A DNA stretch of 41,266 nucleotides from Gemmatimonadota bacterium (GTDB lineage Bacteria > JBHIER01 > G020348925). A model generated the notes under the pieces. That model had not been told where the DNA came from and did no database searches. It was given only the letters and a program-made list of their open reading frames with translations. Shown here piece by piece: positions 40,911-41,266 of this stretch (its first letter is position 1; each line of letters begins with the position of its first letter). Made by a program: the position numbers and the translations under genes. The DNA lies in contig CP070758.1 of NCBI GenBank assembly GCA_020348925.1, positions 52,682-93,947 of the forward strand, written 5' to 3'.

Positions 40911-41266
40911 TTAGTACATCGGGTCATATCCGTGAAACTCAAGGGCCTCGGGTCCAAGCTTCGCATGGCGCGTCCCCGGTGCACATTCACCCGTACCAAG
41001 AATCACGTCCACGATGCCCATCACGTCGTAAACGTCAATCCGCCCGTCGTCATTACAATCGGCCAGACACAATCCATCGTCTTCGAGATGTTCAATCCCT
41101 AATATGTGTCTCACCGCCAATAAAACATCCAGGATATTGAAAGTTCCATCGCCGTTCACATCCCCCCTGTCTCCCCCCCCGCCACCGGATACTCCCCCGC
41201 CACAGATACGATCATCAGCCACGCACCACCCGTCATCGTTCACGGAGCCGTCGGTCAGCCGCCGAC
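40911..41266 (-). CDS. C-terminal dockerin of a secreted protein, 5' part outside window
   Basis: The frame is open to the right edge, so this is the end of a longer gene; an apparent GTG at 41243 is not a true start. The visible 117 residues contain DGSVNDDGWCVAD (perhaps the last turn of another dockerin-like unit), a glycine-rich linker (GGGVSGGGGG) and a complete type I dockerin (GDVNGDGTFNILDV, ADCNDDGRIDVYDV), then a short tail ending GYDPMY. It lies 35 bases upstream of the C25 gene on the same strand. Confidence 0.8.
   Translation of the reverse strand, partial: RRLTDGSVNDDGWCVADDRICGGGVSGGGGGDRGDVNGDGTFNILDVLLAVRHILGIEHLEDDGLCLADCNDDGRIDVYDVMGIVDVILGTGECAPGTRHAKLGPEALEFHGYDPMY

Overview
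The window reads as a chromosomal segment from an uncultivated Gram-negative lineage of the broad FCB type (KSB1, Zixibacteria, WOR-3 or Latescibacteria-like). The grounds are exported proteins ending in type IX-secretion-style C-terminal sorting domains (NPFNP ... NILGQEV+TLV ... G.Y...W.GRD ... YFY.L ... KRMLLLK), type I dockerin pairs (GDVN.DG..NVLDV..VVNIIL), an outer-membrane beta-barrel protein and a lipoprotein. The exact phylum cannot be settled from this sequence. Nearly every gene is on the minus strand. The exceptions are an RlmD/RumA-type rRNA methyltransferase at 3294-4604 and a candidate small RNA at 25273-25393. I see no phage, transposase, CRISPR, tRNA or rRNA.

Layout. Positions 1-611 hold a decayed sorting-domain remnant. 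612-3092 encodes a large cohesin-like/dockerin surface protein. 4662-12462 is a compact, probably co-transcribed minus-strand block: XPB-type helicase, its Bax1/DUF790 nuclease partner, a secreted M1 peptidase with a dockerin, then an ABC ATPase and two membrane proteins with overlapping start/stop codons. 12780-30025 is an exoprotein island. It holds two subtilases, each interrupted by a single lesion before the catalytic histidine, two LVIVD propeller proteins, a three-cohesin protein, a two-component-regulator-type propeller protein and a BNR/sortilin-type propeller protein. 30830-37048 is a six-gene operon: pgsB, pgsC, a third poly-gamma-glutamate system gene (pgsW type), a periplasmic protein with two copies of an unrecognised domain, an outer-membrane barrel carrying a third copy of that domain, and a seven-blade LVIVD lipoprotein. 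37117-40875 is a gingipain-family (C25) protein with a sorting domain, and 40911 to the right edge is the dockerin end of another secreted protein.

How the genes may work together (inference). Sorting-domain proteins carrying cohesin-like modules could be placed on the cell surface and bind dockerin-bearing propellers and peptidases, giving a cellulosome-like assembly without carbohydrate enzymes. The pgs operon looks like a diderm version of a poly-gamma-glutamate (or related amide polymer) synthesis and export system with its own periplasmic and outer-membrane parts.

Points most worth a second look: the pgs operon and its new repeated domain; a promoter-hairpin-terminator unit at 25239-25393; the recurrence of exactly 14 propeller repeats in four unrelated proteins; a heptanucleotide repeat at the same point in several sorting-domain coding sequences; and a 200-base promoter/leader repeat shared by two genes.
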